7,365 bases of DNA from Candidatus Sulfotelmatobacter sp. (GCA_030151135.1 JASLEQ010000303.1:1-7365); one strand, 5' to 3'. Counted from the stretch's first letter, positions 1-7,043 are shown. Numbers and translations are program-made. Notes: generated by a model not told the origin, from the letters alone.

Positions 1-340
1 CACCGCGGAGTTGCAACCGCAGAATCTTGCGCCGAAGCGCAATCCCCTATGGCAGGGAGTTGCGACGGAGGTGCTGAATCCAAAGACTGCCCTGTTTTTC
101 TTATCGTTTATTCCGCAATTTGTGGTGCGAGCCAACGGGCACGTCTTCCGGCAGTTCATTATGCTGGGAACCATTTCCGTTGTGCTCAACACCACCGCCG
201 ATCTCATCGTGATCGCGATGGCCGGTCCTCTCGGCGAGAAGATTCGTTCGTCGGCCGTGTTTCGTAAACGGCAACGCATGATGACCGGCGCCGTTATGAT
301 CGGATTGGGAACGTATCTCGCAACCAGCGAGAGCAGGTAA
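1..340 (+). CDS. LysE/RhtB-family amino-acid exporter, C-terminal part (5' truncated by window edge)
   Basis: The reading frame is open from the left edge (first whole codon at base 2) to a TAA at 338-340, so about 112 residues are visible, roughly the second half of a family whose members are usually 200-215 residues. The diagnostic element is the segment 'VLNPKTALFFLSFIPQF', the conserved NPK-hydrophobic-PQF motif of LysE/RhtB translocators. Two more hydrophobic stretches follow, around 'LGTISVVLNTTADLIVIAM' and 'MMTGAVMIGLGTYLA', separated by a basic loop (EKIRSSAVFRKRQR), as expected for the last transmembrane helices. Family members are inner-membrane proteins that export amino acids or related metabolites; the substrate cannot be told from this fragment. 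The true start lies outside the window, so the in-frame TTG at 11 is not a start. The next gene begins 69 bp downstream on the same strand, so co-transcription is possible. Family assignment is strong, function beyond 'exporter' is not. Confidence 0.9.
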   Translation, partial: TAELQPQNLAPKRNPLWQGVATEVLNPKTALFFLSFIPQFVVRANGHVFRQFIMLGTISVVLNTTADLIVIAMAGPLGEKIRSSAVFRKRQRMMTGAVMIGLGTYLATSESR

Positions 341-409
341 GCTTCTGCACCGGCCGAGAATACGCCGTGAAGACAGCCCGCGAATCGCCAATCTGCGACG
401 GAATCACTT

Positions 410-952
410 ATGAAATTAAAGATTGCATTGCTGGTATTTTGGCTTGTGGTGCCGATCTTCTCGCTCCTCGGTCAAATGGGAGAGACCATGCCAGCCGTTG
501 AAGGCGAGACGTTTTCCGATCGCAAAATCGTGCTGCCCGACGCTGCTCGTGGCCACGTTGCGGTACTTATTTTCGGATTCACCAAGGCCTCCAAGGAGCC
601 GACGAACGCATGGGCGAACAGGCTCTTCGCGGATTTCCACTCACGCGATGGATTCGAGATCTATCAACTGCCTGTTTTGGAGGACGTTCCGCGTTTCATT
701 CGCGGCATGGTGATCTCCAGCATCAGGAAAGGTGTTCGCGAGGACATGCGCGACCACTTCATGCCAGTCCTCGAGCATGAGTCAGAGCTGAAACAATTCG
801 TGCACTACAAGGAGCCCAACGATGCTTATCTCGTGCTGCTCGATGCTTCGGGAAGAGCCCTCGCGCAACAACACGGGCCCTTTGCCACTCCGGCATACGC
901 ACAACTTTCTACCGACATCGAGAAAGAGCTGGCGAATAACCGCAAACCGTGA
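410..952 (+). CDS. Membrane-anchored or secreted thioredoxin-fold-like protein resembling the Atp10 family
   Basis: This is a 180-residue protein with a hydrophobic N-terminus (residues 4-21, after MKLK). That segment looks like a signal peptide or signal anchor; there is no lipobox cysteine and no clear AxA cleavage site. The body reads like a thioredoxin-type fold: a strand 'HVAVLIFGFTKAS' at 49-61, a helix with 'AWANRLFADF' at 67-76, a strand 'FEIYQLPVLED' at 82-92, a basic 'VISSIRKGVREDMRDHF' helix at 101-117, then 'DAYLVLLDASGRALAQQHGP' at 138-157. That order (W in the first helix, a central helix ending in a conserved basic/HF block, then a YLVLLD strand followed by G-x-x) is what I associate with the ATP10 domain, known from a mitochondrial F1Fo-ATP synthase assembly factor. 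The protein contains no cysteine at all, so it cannot be a thioredoxin-type oxidoreductase or a classical peroxiredoxin. The start is ATG 410 with a modest GGA seven bases upstream. It ends 3 bp before the stop of the convergent bshC. The coding call is firm; the Atp10 resemblance is recall-based and tentative. Confidence 0.8.
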   Translation: MKLKIALLVFWLVVPIFSLLGQMGETMPAVEGETFSDRKIVLPDAARGHVAVLIFGFTKASKEPTNAWANRLFADFHSRDGFEIYQLPVLEDVPRFIRGMVISSIRKGVREDMRDHFMPVLEHESELKQFVHYKEPNDAYLVLLDASGRALAQQHGPFATPAYAQLSTDIEKELANNRKP

Positions 953-955
953 TGG

Positions 956-2584
956 CTACAGTTCGATCACCTGGTGATCGTGGCAGTCGGAGTGGATAGC
1001 TTCATATAGCTCATGCAGCAGTTGGCCGCCGTACCGGGCCAGGAAATAGATCCCGCCGATTCCGCGTTCCTGCAGACCTTTGTGGGGATAGATCGCCTGA
1101 CTGATCATCTCGGCATGGCGGCTGACCAGTTCGCTTTTTTGAGATTCCGCGCGCGCCGCTTGCGAGTAGAGCTTTTCCAATTGATGTTGCATCTTGGAAC
1201 GCGCAGTCTCAGCCGCATCCACCAGGGTCTTGTCGAGTTTTTCCAATTTCTCTTTCACTGACGTGAAGTTCGCGTCGAAAGATTGCTTGGCATCTTCGAA
1301 GGCGGCCTGCAGATCCCTGGGCAGGTGTTTCGCCGCGATCTCTTTACGGATCGCCTCAGGGCCATTAAATACATCGGTGATCGAGAGGCCATGCTTCTCG
1401 AACAAACGCTGCATCTTCGATTCGATGAGCGTTGCGGAGAAGCGCGGCAGTACAGGAGTCACGCGTCCCAGAAGCTTTTCGTATACCACGGCGGCCTGCG
1501 CGAAATAAGCAGACTCAGCAGCACCGCCCGTATAAGCCAGCGTCGGCAGAAGGTAATCCTCCACGATAGGGCGCAGCAAAACGTTCGGACTGAAGTGTTC
1601 CGGATGCTCACTGCTTTCCTTGAGCAGGTCTGATTGCGATACCTTTTCGCCGAACGCTTCGCCGTCAATGATGAACTCAACCTGCTCGCCGGCTGCGCGC
1701 CGTGACATCGGCAGGCGCGCACCATTCCGCGTTGTGAATAGCAATACCGAAGACTCGGTGACCTTGACCTGCTGATGATAGCCGGCGCGCTCCAGCTGAT
1801 TTCCTCGTTCGAGCAGCGCCGCGGCTAATTCCGGCGCACGTTCGATCGCTGCGCGATAGATGGGTTCGGCTACGCGAGCCAGGTCCGGGTCGGAAGGATC
1901 GATAACGATCACCCCCCAATCGGCAAAAATTCGGGCGCACAGGCGGGCAAATGCTGTGCCCAGGCTTTCTCCCGGACGGTAGGTTTCGCGCAACCAGGAA
2001 GCAGCGTCTGTATCGCCTAATAGCGATGTCGCCTGTTCGACGACGGCATTGATCTCATCGCCAAAGCGGACGTCGTTGACTGGCGCGTTCGGAACGCCAC
2101 GGCTCGAAGTCGTCAGCGTCTCGAGGGTACCGTCTTGTCCCGGGATCGAGACGTGATTCACCTCGGCAAGATCGTGATCGTAGGTTGCCAGCCAGAAGAC
2201 TGGGACCGTATCGATTCCGCCGGCGGTAGCCTCATCGGCGAGCTTCACCGCGGTCAGTGCCTTGTAGATGGCGAACGCCGGCCCGCCGAAGAGTCCAACC
2301 TGCTGCCCGGTTAAAACGGCTGCGGCGCCTTTACGGAGGCGCTCAATATTGGCTAAAGTCTTCTCCGAAGCGTTCCAGGACTTGTTCTGGCGTTCGAGGA
2401 TGGCGCTTACGCGTTCGCGGCGCGCGGGATCATATGAGACTTTGGCTGCTTCGTCCTTCATCCACTCTCGGAAAAATGGCGATCGCGGATAGAAGGGCTG
2501 AATGTGAGGGGTATAGGCCAGCAGGTCGGTGAAAAGGCGGGTCGTGTGAGGGATCTGGGAAAACGGGAGACAGTGAGCCTTCAC
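956..2584 (-). CDS. bshC: Bacillithiol biosynthesis cysteine-adding enzyme BshC
   Basis: BshC is the putative ligase that joins cysteine to glucosaminyl-malate in the last step of bacillithiol synthesis, in the cytoplasm. Family hallmarks are clear. Counting from the GTG start, 'TGQQVGLFGGPAFAIYKALT' lies at residues 92-111, followed by 'VFWLATYDHDLAEVNHVSIP' at 129-148, the Rossmann-like core of the family. Near the end a charged helical stretch at about 427-487 fits the known coiled-coil domain, followed by 'GIGGIYFLARYGGQLLHELY'. The product is 542 residues, the usual BshC length. I chose GTG at 2584-2582 over the in-frame ATG at 2623. An AGGAG sits eight bases before the GTG, the ATG has only a GGAG one base away, and the protein then begins (M)KAHCLPFSQIPHTTRLF, which matches how BshC proteins start. 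No bshA or bshB is nearby. The stop at 956-958 faces the stop of the convergent gene at 950-952, so transcription from the two sides must meet or overlap here. Confidence 0.95.
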   Translation of the reverse strand: MKAHCLPFSQIPHTTRLFTDLLAYTPHIQPFYPRSPFFREWMKDEAAKVSYDPARRERVSAILERQNKSWNASEKTLANIERLRKGAAAVLTGQQVGLFGGPAFAIYKALTAVKLADEATAGGIDTVPVFWLATYDHDLAEVNHVSIPGQDGTLETLTTSSRGVPNAPVNDVRFGDEINAVVEQATSLLGDTDAASWLRETYRPGESLGTAFARLCARIFADWGVIVIDPSDPDLARVAEPIYRAAIERAPELAAALLERGNQLERAGYHQQVKVTESSVLLFTTRNGARLPMSRRAAGEQVEFIIDGEAFGEKVSQSDLLKESSEHPEHFSPNVLLRPIVEDYLLPTLAYTGGAAESAYFAQAAVVYEKLLGRVTPVLPRFSATLIESKMQRLFEKHGLSITDVFNGPEAIRKEIAAKHLPRDLQAAFEDAKQSFDANFTSVKEKLEKLDKTLVDAAETARSKMQHQLEKLYSQAARAESQKSELVSRHAEMISQAIYPHKGLQERGIGGIYFLARYGGQLLHELYEAIHSDCHDHQVIEL

Positions 2585-2852
2585 AGACAGTGCTCCTGAC
2601 AACAGTTCGGCGATGGCAGCCATACTCCGGATTGGACGTTTGAAATCATCGTTCGTGAGTTCTGCCTATGATCGCACACCCGTCGATAAAGGAGCAGAAC
2701 GGGGTGCCGTAGTTGAGATGCCAGAAATGGCGCCGAGATGCAAGATAATCAGGGCACTCTCTGCCTGCCATTCCAAAGGATCGTGTCATGATCTGCCATG
2801 AGGCCAGGAACGTGCTCGAAATGCAAACCGTCTACGGGATGGCTATCAAGGC
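2585..2852. other. Divergent intergenic region between bshC and the GNAT gene
   Basis: This 268-bp stretch must carry the promoters of bshC (leftward) and probably of the acetyltransferase (rightward). No textbook -35/-10 pair is visible on either strand. The best single element on the plus strand is GATAAT at 2744-2749, but the 17-18 bases upstream do not lead to a TTGACA-like box. A 7-bp perfect inverted repeat, GTTCTGC (2659-2665) and GCAGAAC (2694-2700), lies upstream of bshC. With a 28-bp spacing, an inverted repeat this short is roughly expected by chance in a region of this size, so I give it little weight. A short open frame on the plus strand here (2613-2801) does not look like a gene. 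Confidence 0.5.
2593..2597 (-). promoter_or_regulatory. Shine-Dalgarno sequence deciding the bshC start
   Basis: The minus strand reads AGGAG, then eight bases, then GTG (2584-2582). This is near-ideal spacing and supports the GTG rather than the ATG 13 codons upstream. Choosing the ATG would place this Shine-Dalgarno inside the coding sequence and add 13 residues not expected for the family. Confidence 0.75.
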
Positions 2853-3488
2853 ATGAACGTTATCTCCACTCCCCTGAACATCAGCTTGCCCCTGACGCTG
2901 GAAGGCTCCGTCGTTCGCCTGGAACCAATCCGTCGCGATCACGCCCAACTGTTTTGGGATGTTGCGAAGAACGATTTAGACGACATCTTCCGCTGGATTC
3001 CTTATGCGATGAAGACTCGCGAGGATTTTGAAAAGCTCGTAGACAAAGCATTCGCCGAGCAGCAGCGCGGGGAGTCGGTCGTGTTTGCGACCGTCGAACG
3101 CGCTTCCGGCAAGACTTTGGGCAGCACGCGGTTTATGAATGTGGATCGAGTGAACAAGCGTGTCGAGATCGGATCGACGTGGATCGCTCCAGCATGGCAG
3201 CGGACCGCGGTGAATACCGAGGCGAAGTATCTGATGTTGCGGCATGCGTTCGAGGTGTGGGGATGCATCCGCGTGGAGTTGAAAACCGACGGCATGAATC
3301 AACAGTCGCGAAATGCGATTGCGCGCATCGGGGCGAAGGAAGAAGGGACGCTCCGACGGCATCTGCTGACCTGGAGCGGTCGCGTGCGAGATACGGTCTA
3401 TTTCAGCATCCTGGACAACGAGTGGCCCGACGTGAAGGTGCGTTTGGAGCAGAGGCTCGCGGCCGGCGCGCGCGGTAACGAAGCCTGA
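2853..3488 (+). CDS. GNAT-family N-acetyltransferase, RimJ/RimL-like
   Basis: This 211-residue cytoplasmic enzyme should transfer an acetyl group from acetyl-CoA to an amine on a small molecule or a protein N-terminus. It shows the order of the Acetyltransf_3 subgroup: N-terminal 'LEGSVVRLEPIRRDHAQLFW' at 16-35; central strands with 'GSTRFMNVD' at 90-98 and 'VEIGSTWIAPAWQRT' at 104-118; then 'AVNTEAKYLMLRHAFEVWGC' at 119-138, which replaces the textbook Q/RxxGxG/A loop of the CoA site with QRTAVNTEAK. It continues with 'IRVELKTDGMNQQSRNAIAR' at 139-158 and 'GAKEEGTLRRH' at 160-170, the typical N-x-x-S-R-x-A-I helix and following strand. The end, 'VRDTVYFSILDNEWPDV', is also standard. The start is the ATG at 2853. 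An in-frame TGA at 2799-2801 bounds the frame, no other start codon lies between, and the Shine-Dalgarno (AAGG, very close) is weak. The substrate cannot be inferred; the neighbours give no hint. Confidence 0.92.
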   Translation: MNVISTPLNISLPLTLEGSVVRLEPIRRDHAQLFWDVAKNDLDDIFRWIPYAMKTREDFEKLVDKAFAEQQRGESVVFATVERASGKTLGSTRFMNVDRVNKRVEIGSTWIAPAWQRTAVNTEAKYLMLRHAFEVWGCIRVELKTDGMNQQSRNAIARIGAKEEGTLRRHLLTWSGRVRDTVYFSILDNEWPDVKVRLEQRLAAGARGNEA

Positions 3489-3563
3489 TCCCATTCTCGA
3501 CGCCCGCATGGGTATAAAGCGCCGCTCGCAGTGTGATCTATCTTGTATCTTCAAAGCTTGGCT

Positions 3564-5102
3564 TTACTGCGCGCGTGCAGGAACCGCATTGCCAGCGCGT
3601 GATGCGGCTCTTGCTTCTTTGATTCCAGCCTGGATGATCTGATCCCAATCGAGGTGAGGAATGGGAGATTTCGCGGCGGTTTCATAGATCGACAGTGCGT
3701 CTTGCGGCCGGTTGAGCTTCTTCATGCAAAGCCGGGCTGCGCTCAGTTGTGCGGTCAGCGACTGGCGCTCGGCGGGATAAGCTTTCGCCAGCTCCAGATA
3801 TTCCGACAGGGCACGATCGAACTCCTGCATCTCTTCAGCGCCTTTGCAAAGTTCAAGCCAGGTTGAGGCGGGCATTTTGCCTCCGCCCCCGTCGACAAAC
3901 TCGGCATAATCGTGAAACGCCGCTTCGACTTCATGGGCTCGCAGGTGAAGGCTGCAGGTTTTTACGGTGGCGTCGAGATAAGCATCGGTGTCGGCCTGCC
4001 GTTGATAGATCTGGCGGAGCAGCGCCCAGGCATCAATCGAGTTGGGATGCGGCTTAACATAACCCATCAGCAGCGTCTGCGCCTCGGCGAGTTGCCCTTG
4101 TTCCATCATCTGGCTGGCCTGCTCGAGCTCTTTATCGTTGGTCCAGGCGATTTCCTGTTCGATCGCTTTGTTCGCCTTATGCTCAATTCCCGAATACTGG
4201 ATGGCTAACGCAACGAGGGCCCCGAACACGAACCCGCCGACGTGCGCCCAGTGCGCGACCCCGTCATTCCCCGAAACAGAGCCGAAGAATATTTCCTGGA
4301 CAAGCCACAGCGGCAGCAGCCAGTACGCCGAAGCTTTGAACCGGAGATAGCGGAAAGGATTTCCAGTTCGCAGCAGTTTAGCGATGCTGAACCAGAGCAC
4401 CCAGACCATTTCGATCTTCATCTTGGGGAAGCGAACCAGAAACGCTCCCATCAGCGCAGCCACCGCGCCCGATGCTCCCACCGTTGGTATGGTGCTGCCC
4501 GCATTCGTCCATGCATGAATCTGGAGCGCCGCCGCGCCTGCGATCAGGTAGAACGCGGCGTAGAGCGGGCGTCCCCATACGTCTTCCAGAACGAATCCCG
4601 CGAGCCAGAGAAACCACATGTTGCCAATCAGGTGTTCCCAACCACCGTGCAGGAAATTCGCGGTCAGGTAGCTGACGGGCTTGGGATGCCCCGGGACGAA
4701 CGCGTATTCGTCGACCACCGACGATTCCTTGAGCCGAGCATATTCGGTGGTGAGACGGTCCATTTCCGCCTGCAATTCATCGGGATCGGACATCGCGCGA
4801 ATCCGCGCGTCGTACGCATTGATCGCCGAGCGATTCGGATTCTGCACCTGGCTCCAGATTTTCGGCTTGCTCTTCTGGAACGAGTCGACGATCTTCTGCT
4901 CCTCCGGTTGAAGCTTCAGTTCGGGATGGCGCGCAGCGAGCAGGATGATGTCGGCGCCAATCTCACGTCTTTGTGCTGAAGTGTCGGGAGTTGCGTAGGT
5001 GGTGACAAGGAAGACGACGGTGTTGATCGCGATCAGGGAAAGCGTGACGACGGGCCAGCGTCGAGCCGCCATGTTTTCGTGCTTGATCGGAATCGGCAGC
5101 AT
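3564..5102 (-). CDS. Rhomboid-family intramembrane serine protease with TPR-like C-terminal domain
   Basis: This 512-residue polytopic membrane protein should cleave transmembrane substrates within the bilayer. TM1 is at about 15-36. TM2 begins with 'HGGWEHLIGNMWFLW' (152-166), carrying the family's H-x4-H-x3-N pattern (H152, H157, N161). TM3 is at about 178-197. TM4 holds the catalytic serine in 'GASGAVAALMGAF' (Ser211). The catalytic histidine is His287 in 'AHWAHVGGFVFG', in the last core helix. All catalytic elements are intact, so the enzyme should be active. Between TM1 and TM2 sits a hydrophilic insertion of about 110 residues (37-150), predicted outside the cytoplasm. Residues from about 318 to 500 are soluble, alpha-helical and TPR-like, for example 'ASQMMEQGQLAEAQTLLMGY' and 'AEEMQEFDRALSEYLELAKA'; this tail is probably cytoplasmic if the core has six helices. 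The start ATG (5102) follows GGGGAAGAAG; the next ATG (codon 11) has no ribosome site. It lies 123 bp downstream of glpD on the same strand, so read-through is possible. The natural substrate is unknown. Confidence 0.95.
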   Translation of the reverse strand: MLPIPIKHENMAARRWPVVTLSLIAINTVVFLVTTYATPDTSAQRREIGADIILLAARHPELKLQPEEQKIVDSFQKSKPKIWSQVQNPNRSAINAYDARIRAMSDPDELQAEMDRLTTEYARLKESSVVDEYAFVPGHPKPVSYLTANFLHGGWEHLIGNMWFLWLAGFVLEDVWGRPLYAAFYLIAGAAALQIHAWTNAGSTIPTVGASGAVAALMGAFLVRFPKMKIEMVWVLWFSIAKLLRTGNPFRYLRFKASAYWLLPLWLVQEIFFGSVSGNDGVAHWAHVGGFVFGALVALAIQYSGIEHKANKAIEQEIAWTNDKELEQASQMMEQGQLAEAQTLLMGYVKPHPNSIDAWALLRQIYQRQADTDAYLDATVKTCSLHLRAHEVEAAFHDYAEFVDGGGGKMPASTWLELCKGAEEMQEFDRALSEYLELAKAYPAERQSLTAQLSAARLCMKKLNRPQDALSIYETAAKSPIPHLDWDQIIQAGIKEARAASRAGNAVPARAQ

Positions 5103-5112
5103 CTACTTCTTC

Positions 5113-5146
5113 CCCAAAATCGCCAAGAATCGGACGCTGTTTTGGG
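5113..5146 (-). promoter_or_regulatory. Possible leader hairpin covering the ribosome binding site of the rhomboid gene
   Basis: On the minus strand CCCAAAA (5146-5140) pairs perfectly with TTTTGGG (5119-5113), and an inner stem CGTC/GGCG, including one U-G pair, can form inside it. The 3' arm runs into the GGGGAAG that serves as the Shine-Dalgarno of the ATG at 5102, so folding would partly hide it. The outer stem is A-T rich and 7 bp long, so its stability is modest and chance is not excluded. A TATAAA at 5176-5171 upstream could be a -10 box, but no good -35 precedes it. Confidence 0.3.
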
Positions 5147-5225
5147 TAGTGTAGGGGTGCGAAAAGCCGTTTTATAGATGACCTCAGGCCGTGTCCTGAT
5201 CGTCGGTAACCGCAGCGGATGGGGG

Positions 5226-6869
5226 CTAGTCGGCGGCGGCTTCGAAAGCGGCGGATGACTGCCGGGAAGGTTTCTGCAGGAATGCTTGCCGCTCGATCTC
5301 AAAGGCTTCCAGATTGGCGCCAAATTCCTGCTCGTTCCACCCCATGACGGCGCCGATGCGGAGTGCGGCCTCGCGGCTGCACGCATCCGACCAGCATGGC
5401 CCGAGCGCAACCGGCACGCGGCGCAGAAGAATGTCAGCCATGGTCACCGCGAACTCATTGCGATAGGCCTCGACAACCTCGGCAACCACATGCGAACTGT
5501 GGGGACAAATGGGGGCGCGCAATTCCGCGCTGACCAGCGCCATGCGCGCAATATTCATCGCCCGCGGGCCATGCCACTCCATGATGCCGCGAGCCGTTTC
5601 TTCGCTGACCGACCCGGCGCGGGCTATGTCGGTCACCTGCTGGTCAAGCATGGGATCGAGTGCGCTGCCCGGACCGACCGCAATGGCCTGGGGCTCCTCT
5701 ACCTTGAGCCCGATCTTGCGGGCGCATTCGCGAGCCAGCGACGCGGCCGTCGTGAGCTTTCCACCAATGATTGAGATCATGCGGGCGGCGCCGTCTGGCG
5801 TGTGGTCGTGCAGGAAGTGTCGGCGCGAGATCGCCGACAGCTTGTTGCCAGAAGCACTGGGCAATGGGCGGATACCCGCGAAAGCGTATCGAATATCGTT
5901 TGCGGAGAGCTTGGCCTTTTTGAACAGGTTGGTAGCGACGCCGAGCAGGTACTCGATCTCTTGAGAAGTAGGGACGGCTTTTCCCGGATCTCCGGTATCT
6001 GGAACTTCGGTTGTGCCGACGAGAACCTGGTCATTCCATGGAAGGACGAAAACCGGACGTCCGTCTGCAGCCTCGGTGTAAAGCGCAGCGGTGGGTGCTC
6101 CCGGAAAACGTGGTAGCACGATGTGAGAGCCGCGAACGCCGCCAACCATCGGCTTGGCTGTACGAACATTGGAACGCTGGCAGACTCGATCCACCCACGG
6201 ACCGGTACAGTTGATAATCCACCCCGCATCCACGTGTTGATCCTTGTTTGTCGTGCGGTCGCGGAACAGGACGCCGCGAGCGCGTCCTTGGCCGATGTCG
6301 ACCGCGAGAACCTCCGCATGATTGCGGACGACCGCGCCGGCATCCACAGCCTCGGTCATCCATTCGGCGACGAGGCGTTCTGGAAACTCGCATTGGGCAT
6401 CTTCGAAGTTTAGAAACTGCCATTGATGCCCGGCGTCGAGCGCGCGGTGCACGCGAGCGATTTCCATCTCGCTTGCACCAGGAGCTTTCTTCCCCGCAAT
6501 CTTCTGATATAGCCAAAGGCCGGCACGCACCTTCATCGCGCTGCGCTGGCTGTCTTCATTCAGCAAGAACAGGAAGTGTGTGGGATGAACCAGGTGTGAG
6601 CGCTCACGCAGCAAGTGTTCACGCTCGCGAATGGATTCGCGAACAAGGTCAATCTCGCCGTGTTCCAGGTAGCGAAGTCCACCATGAATGATTCGCGTAG
6701 AACGGCTGGTGACCCCTGACGCGAAGTCGTTTTGCTCGAGCACGAGCGTACGCTTGCCGGCACGGGCGCACTCACGCGCAATGGCGACCCCGTTGATGCC
6801 TCCTCCGATAACGACCACGTGGAAGTGCTGGCCGTCGACAGAGGAACGCGGTTTAAGGGTTAAAGCCAT
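5226..6869 (-). CDS. glpD: FAD-dependent glycerol-3-phosphate dehydrogenase (aerobic type)
   Basis: This enzyme oxidises sn-glycerol 3-phosphate to dihydroxyacetone phosphate and passes electrons to the quinone pool at the cytoplasmic face of the membrane. It has 547 residues, close to Bacillus-type GlpD. The N-terminal FAD site is 'IGGGINGVAIARECARAG' (21-38) with the acidic residue of the second strand at E45 ('LVLEQNDFASG'). Next come 'SRSTRIIHGGLRYLEHGEID' (55-74) and 'INCTGPWVD' (219-227). Active-site residues of the E. coli enzyme have equivalents with conserved spacing: R66 (GGLRYLE), H249 (GSHIVLP), R334 (AGIRPL), R349 (AISRR) and K371 (GGKLTT). A C-terminal DAO_C-type helical domain spans about 400-525, and a short low-complexity tail (SRQSSAAFEAAAD) ends the protein. 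The start is ATG 6869, placing 20 residues before the FAD motif; no clear Shine-Dalgarno precedes it. No glpF, glpK or glpR is visible, so here it may serve phospholipid-glycerol turnover or respiration rather than a dedicated glycerol operon; that is inference. Confidence 0.96.
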   Translation of the reverse strand: MALTLKPRSSVDGQHFHVVVIGGGINGVAIARECARAGKRTLVLEQNDFASGVTSRSTRIIHGGLRYLEHGEIDLVRESIREREHLLRERSHLVHPTHFLFLLNEDSQRSAMKVRAGLWLYQKIAGKKAPGASEMEIARVHRALDAGHQWQFLNFEDAQCEFPERLVAEWMTEAVDAGAVVRNHAEVLAVDIGQGRARGVLFRDRTTNKDQHVDAGWIINCTGPWVDRVCQRSNVRTAKPMVGGVRGSHIVLPRFPGAPTAALYTEAADGRPVFVLPWNDQVLVGTTEVPDTGDPGKAVPTSQEIEYLLGVATNLFKKAKLSANDIRYAFAGIRPLPSASGNKLSAISRRHFLHDHTPDGAARMISIIGGKLTTAASLARECARKIGLKVEEPQAIAVGPGSALDPMLDQQVTDIARAGSVSEETARGIMEWHGPRAMNIARMALVSAELRAPICPHSSHVVAEVVEAYRNEFAVTMADILLRRVPVALGPCWSDACSREAALRIGAVMGWNEQEFGANLEAFEIERQAFLQKPSRQSSAAFEAAAD

Positions 6870-6943
6870 GTTGTCAGCGTTTTCGAGTTGCCGCGTGAAG
6901 ATCCCAGGATTGCGAAGCGCACGTCGAACTGCCCTGATTTTGC

Positions 6944-6958
6944 ATCATTTACAACGAT
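6944..6958. promoter_or_regulatory. Imperfect palindrome upstream of glpD, possible operator
   Basis: Read on the minus strand, ATCGTTGTAAATGAT has five of seven symmetric positions matching and lies about 75 bp before the glpD start, in an A/T-rich patch of otherwise GC-rich DNA. That location suits a promoter or operator. It does not resemble the E. coli GlpR operator as I remember it, and no clean -35/-10 pair is evident. Low confidence. Confidence 0.15.
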
Positions 6959-7043
6959 TGCTGTAGGTGACGATGGTGCAGTCGCACGGCAACGCAAACC
7001 AGCCCTGAAAATGATACCGAAAGTAACCTGCCGCTGAGAACGG

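Noticed and set aside
2659..2700. Inverted repeat GTTCTGC / GCAGAAC upstream of bshC as an operator
   Set aside because: Seven matching bases with a 28-base spacer are about what chance gives in a region of this size; no promoter element supports it.
2613..2801. A 62-codon plus-strand frame in the bshC-GNAT intergenic region
   Set aside because: No Shine-Dalgarno, no family resemblance, no hydrophobic or repeated pattern; its start overlaps the 5' region of bshC.
2976..3554. A 192-codon open frame on the minus strand, opposite the GNAT gene
   Set aside because: The plus-strand frame has clear family motifs throughout; the antisense translation shows none and has the R/H-rich composition of a shadow frame.
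3489..3563. Terminator between the convergent GNAT and rhomboid genes
   Set aside because: Only a 5-bp stem (AAAGC/GCTTT at 3553-3565) overlapping the rhomboid stop codon and a CCCAT/ATGGG pair were found; neither is strong nor followed by a T-run.
4242..4979. A 245-codon open frame on the plus strand, opposite the rhomboid gene
   Set aside because: It lies wholly antisense to a gene with intact catalytic motifs, its translation is rich in R, H, P and E with no recognisable domain, and long antisense frames are common in GC-rich DNA.
5777..6516. Two overlapping minus-strand frames (5777-6343 and 6031-6516) inside glpD
   Set aside because: They are in other frames of the same strand as glpD, whose FAD and active-site motifs run uninterrupted through the region.
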